This document shows positions 60,110-64,000 of a stretch of 64,000 nucleotides of DNA, in pieces. The stretch covers positions 14,213,001-14,277,000 of the forward strand of contig NC_056764.1 of assembly GCF_018687715.1 (NCBI RefSeq), written 5' to 3'. The notes below the pieces were generated by a model, which searched no databases, had not been told where the DNA came from, and saw only the letters and a program-made list of their open reading frames with translations. The stretch's first letter is position 1. Each line of letters begins with the position of its first letter. Source of the stretch: Carya illinoinensis. Lineage: Eukaryota > Streptophyta > Magnoliopsida > Fagales > Juglandaceae. The translations under genes and the position numbers were made by a program.

Positions 60110-60590
60110 TCATTTGGATATATATATATATATATATGTATGTATGTCTGTATCTTTCTATTATAATAAGCAGTTATCTAGTTACTATAATAATGAACAG
60201 TATTTTCATTGTATTTCTTTGTGTTGTGCGTGTTTACTCTTTACCCTTCAATTTTATTGTGTGCTTCTGTGCACAAGTCAGTGGTTTGTATCAGTGGTTT
60301 ATTTTTGTTTATTTGTGTCATGTGTGTGTTTATTTGCGTCAGTGATTGTATTTATTTGTTTTATAATTTCCGTCGATTGTGGCAATCTAAAAGTCAATTT
60401 GTTTTATTTGTTCTGTGATTTCTCACCAGTTGTGTCAGTACAATCTTGTGTGTTTATTTGTGTCCGTGAGTTGTGTTTATTTGTTTTATTTGTGTTAGTC
60501 AATACAATCGTCTATCGGTTGTGGCAATCCAAAAGTCAGCTGTATCAGTATACCCTTGTGTCCCTCGTCAATGCATGTGTATAGGTAATG
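60110..60590. repeat. T/G-rich region with irregular internal repeats
   Basis: TTATTTGTTTTATTTGTG and GTGTTTATTTGTGTC motifs recur, and TGTGGCAATCTAAAAGTCA at 60378 returns as TGTGGCAATCCAAAAGTCA at 60519. The 179-residue open frame across it has the Phe/Val/Cys bias of T/G-rich DNA, not of a protein family. Confidence 0.6.
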
Positions 60591-60784
60591 TAAGTTTGTC
60601 AGTCAAGCGTATAGATAATTGTAGTCTGTTTACATTTTAACATTTTCAAATATTACATTTCAAATAATTGTCAATCATGCATATAGAAATGTAAAAGAAT
60701 TAAAAAATTGTAAAAGAATTAAAAAAAAATCATAAAAAACATTAAAAAATTATCCTTGATAAGGATTTTTAAAAAAATAAAAAA

Positions 60785-60965
60785 CATGCCCTCACTAATG
60801 AAGAATAAGAAAAAAAATATGCATGTCTCATGTAGGCAATAAATAAATCAAAACCTAGAAAACAATTAAAAAATACAAAAAAACATTAAAATATGCCCTC
60901 ACTAATCGATCGCATTGCTGAAAAAAATAAAATAAAATCCATACAAAAAATATGCATGTCTCTTT
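60785..60965. repeat. Direct duplication of about 110 bp
   Basis: ATGCCCTCACTAAT followed by AAAAAATATGCATGTCTC appears at 60786-60829 and again at 60892-60962, with AT-rich filler of different length. Confidence 0.6.
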
Positions 60966-60969
60966 CTAT

Positions 60970-62620
60970 ACGTTCATGGTCCTGTTTTTGTGTCATGTAT
61001 ATTGTACTTTCATACAAAATAAAACTAAATACATGTCGGGGTTTTTTAAAGAAGAATACATGTTAGTGGATTAAAACAACTGTAGTCATTACTGAAGAAA
61101 AAAAAAACTAAAAGATGAAAAAGAAATAAAAGGTCACTTTCATTAGTAAACAAAAAAAAAAAAATGCATGATTTCGCCAGTTCATCAGTGTCATGATATT
61201 CTTTCAGCACTTTTCTGCACAGTAAAATTAAATCCATGTTAGATATTTAAATAAAGAGAGAAATCCATATTTTTTCTTTTCCAGTATCTATTTGGTTTTG
61301 CAGTAATTTAATTGATTTTGTAGGGTAATAGGACGTCCTGGAAGGACTGTTAAGGAGAACAATGCACCTTAAAAAGGTATTTATAGATTATTTTCATTTC
61401 TTGCTAACTTGTTTGGTAATAGCTTGTTTGGTGATTTCTTTCAGAGCTGTATATTTCTTTAGTGGGTTATTTCTTATTTCTTATTTATGCATTATTTTTA
61501 ATTCCTGTTAGCTTTTCTTTCTTTTTTCCATTGTTTATTGCAGTGCCTATTATTTTCTATGGATTATTTTCCTTACTTTATTAGCTTTTCTTTCTTCTTT
61601 TTTCCACTGTTTATTACAGTACTTATTGTTTTCTATTGTTTTTTTTCTTGAATATACATATATGTATAAACCTGAAGTCATAACCCTAGTGTGTGTGTGT
61701 GTATATATATTTATATATATTATAAGGAGATTTCTGATGCTAATTTCTACATGAGCTCCTCAAACTGGTGATAAAAGCCAAACATGCATACAGTAGATGC
61801 AACCACACATTTGCCAGTACCCTAAACAATCCAATGATCAAAGGCAGGCCACACATGAGCAAGCAGCCATGCACCACCAACTTTCATTTTATTTTATTTT
61901 TATATGGTCGGCCGTTCCTTGTTTACCATGCAATGCATGCGGTATATAATGGGGTTTTTGATAGGGCTGTATAAAAATTCCGATCTCTGATTTAAATTAT
62001 CTCAATTCCAATTCGATTAGAAAACTCTGATTAGAATCGGAGTAGGAATTTGGAGTCCAATAATACTTTTAAAAAACGACCCTATACCTCCCCAGCTCCC
62101 TCTCCCTCTCCCTCTCTCAACCCCAACATCATCCCAGGTCTTTGGGGGCAATAAACACGTTTTCATGTCGTATGAAAAAAATCATAGTTCTCAAAGAAAG
62201 GCCTAGTTGTGGCAAAAAGACATGCCCCCACAAATATTGACATGCAAATAACAGAACTTTACTTCATAATTCTCAAAATAGGCCTAGTTGTTGCCATTAT
62301 TATTGGCAGTGTTCATCATATAGGAATTAGCATATTAACAGAGAACACGATCAAAACAAAGTGCTTGAGATAATTACTACACATGACCTGTTTAAACCTC
62401 TTTAAGTTTTACGGTATAAATCCTAAGTGAGAGAATCTTTGCAGCATTTGCAGAAACATGCTGGAGATTAACTTGAAGGCTAATCCCCACACGGTCACTT
62501 TTTGCTATTGAAGATCCAATGACAGAAATACAATTTACTTGGACAAAAATTTAAAGGTTCCCCCATATGCAAGTGATATCAAATATTAAAACACCTAGGA
62601 AATACTTTAGACATAGATGG
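60970..62620. other. AT-rich intergenic DNA; no gene seen
   Basis: TAGGGCTGTATAAAAATTCC at 61962 resembles one end of a hAT element with AATCGGAG motifs following, but no second end was found. A (TG)n(TA)n run lies at 61690-61722. Nothing coding is recognisable. Confidence 0.5.
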
Positions 62621-62623
62621 ATT

Positions 62624-62750
62624 ACACAAAAGTAAATCCATAAACTGATGTGGTTTAATGTAATACGTCAGATTGTAAAGTTAATTTTATTGTAAAGTAT
62701 ATCTAACAGATCTCATGAAACCACATCAGTTTGTAAGTTTGTTTTTGTAT
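62624..62750. mobile_element. Miniature element (family M3), 127 bp
   Basis: ACACAAAAGTAAATCCATAA and ACTGATGTGGTTT at the left are answered by AAACCACATCAGTTTGTAAG and TTTGTTTTTGTAT at the right. The possible target duplication is att. It ends where homology with PDX2 copy 1 begins. Confidence 0.7.
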
Positions 62751-62959
62751 ATTCTCTTTGTGTTTGTAGCAGTTCTCAAAATACCCTTATGGGGGAAAAC
62801 CGGATGTCTACTATAGAGCTAAACCAACCATAAAGAATACTTGCTCAATGTGAATGACCTTTAAAAGGCCAAAAAAAAAAAAAAAAAAAACCCAAACCCT
62901 TGAAAGCAAACTAGGGGAGAAAACATATGGTAGAGATAATTATTAGTTTCTGCCTGAAA

Positions 62960-63913
62960 CTATTGAAATATGGGAAGGTCGATGATTGGCTGCCTGCTTA
63001 AACTTAAACCCTCTCCCCCGACAGCAACAATGCTACTTGAGGCCCCTTCTGCGACACCGCTTGACATCTTCAAAAAGTAACTATGCCTGCAAAGGCAATT
63101 TTTTAGATCCCCACATAATACTATAAAAAATTTCTTGACACATGGGTGACTGAAATATATATATACCATCGAGTATCTGCTGTCAATTCAGGATGGAAGG
63201 CAGTCCCTAGCAAGTTTCCCTGCCTTACAGCTACAATCACTTTCTTTTCAGACAATTTCTCCTGAAATAGGGTAGGCGTAAACATAATGATTATGTATAA
63301 GTTAATAACATCAAAAGTTGATTACTTAAATTAATATGATTCCTTTCAATGTGACTGCATTAATGGGCTACAAAATCATTATGCCGTACCAGTTCATGGG
63401 GGAAAAAATTAGAGAAACTGTGCCTATTGGCATCATTATCTAATGTGAGATCTATGAGCCGTCAATACCACTTTTGTAGCATGATTTAACGATTGTCCTA
63501 TGGTTTGTTTTGAAAATGGGGAAAAGTGTGCCAATTCCTACAACAGGAAAAAAGATGTGATGCATGCTTATCTTTACTGTGCAATAAACAGCATCTAGCT
63601 GGATAATTTTTTTAAGACAAATAAAATATACTTTAGCGTATAAATTGAATAGCAGAATGAAGTTTGCTTTTCAAAGTATTGCCAGTCAAAAGATCATTAT
63701 GGCAAGGAACTTATAACAAACCTCTTGGTCTTCAACATCAGCTCTTGAAGCCAACACCTTGTTTGATGGGACAGGACACTCAGCCAGCACTTGAACTTCC
63801 GGCCCTACTTCAAGAATTGCGGGAGCACGGATGAATACTCCACGAAATGTCTCTGGACCACCTTCTTTAGAAGCAAGTTCAGGTACCGACAGCTCTGCCT
63901 CAAAGCTTTGAAT
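62960..63913 (-). CDS. PDX2: PDX2, pyridoxal 5'-phosphate synthase glutaminase subunit, 3' exons (copy 2)
   Basis: Exons 63722-63913, 63167-63261 and 62960-63086 have the same lengths (192, 95, 127), splice sites and stop as copy 1, and the gene continues beyond the window. The catalytic His-x-Glu in [13 protein letters not shown] is kept. Differences from copy 1 are few: Ala for Gly after IRAP, Asp for Glu in RAxVEDQE, Leu for Phe in HSYxxKM, Gly for Val in GGExLSLS. Introns and downstream sequence are equally similar, so this is a DNA-level duplication and not a retrocopy. Whether the first exons, including the catalytic Cys, exist here cannot be seen. Confidence 0.88.
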
Positions 63914-64000
63914 CTGAACAAACAAGAATTTCTTTAGATTAACAAGCATGGGTGGGAAACCCCATCAGTGGATGGTGATAATAAATTGACCCATGTGAGT

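Noticed and set aside
60045..60584. A 179-codon plus-strand open frame
   Set aside because: It lies in T/G-rich repetitive DNA, has strongly biased composition (Phe, Val, Cys, Leu), overlaps equally long frames in another register, and contains no domain.
61962..62110. A hAT element starting TAGGGCTGTATAAAAATTCC
   Set aside because: Only one end is recognisable and no 8-bp duplication could be found, so it is mentioned only as a remnant.

Overview
This is nuclear DNA from a flowering plant. It is AT-rich, the two intact genes are split by many GT-AG introns, and most of the window is transposon sequence. The gene set (a GH35 beta-galactosidase, a root-cap-domain protein, a kiwellin-type gene, PDX2) is that of a eudicot. 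The abundant GAGATGAG-type miniature elements remind me of woody Fagales such as the walnut family; that placement is an impression, not a demonstration.

Layout. The window begins and ends in two near-identical copies of the 3' half of a PDX2 gene (vitamin B6 synthesis, glutaminase subunit), both on the minus strand and about 62.6 kb apart. From 1.3 to 5.1 kb lie decayed coding fragments, three LINE/SINE-type 3' tails and a nested miniature element. From about 5.15 to 11.41 kb is a CACTA (En/Spm) DNA transposon with both of its genes, broken by one stop codon and one single-base frameshift and lacking its 5' end. A 139-bp CACTA miniature element (11848-11986) and a 5.4-kb LINE bounded by an 11-bp target duplication (12015-17439) follow. 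The LINE ends 362 bp before the start codon of a broken kiwellin gene (17802-18459).

From 18.5 to 38.5 kb no functional gene is visible. This part holds miniature elements of several families, some with exact 9-bp duplications; a 0.98-kb unit repeated about 3.4 times (23.5-30.4 kb) and split by a 3.6-kb solo LTR; three hAT-like non-autonomous elements; and a retroposed block with a 15-bp target duplication.

The functional part is short. A complete 19-exon beta-galactosidase gene (39100-46705, 845 residues, closest to the BGAL8 type) keeps both catalytic glutamates, a signal peptide and a C-terminal lectin domain. A two-exon root-cap-domain secreted protein (57650-58911, minus, 360 residues) is also intact. 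Between them sits a Ty1/copia element (47697-56882, minus, target duplication ataat) whose pol gene was later split by a second copy of the 3.5-kb solo LTR (50447-53927, target duplication gaaag).

The intact genes do not form a pathway: one acts on cell-wall galactan or glycans, one is a predicted secreted root protein, and PDX2 makes ammonia for pyridoxal phosphate. I found no new gene system. The least expected structures are the tandem hairpin units with apparent paired changes inside both solo LTRs, a possible small spliced reading frame in those LTRs, and the PDX2 duplication that brackets the window.
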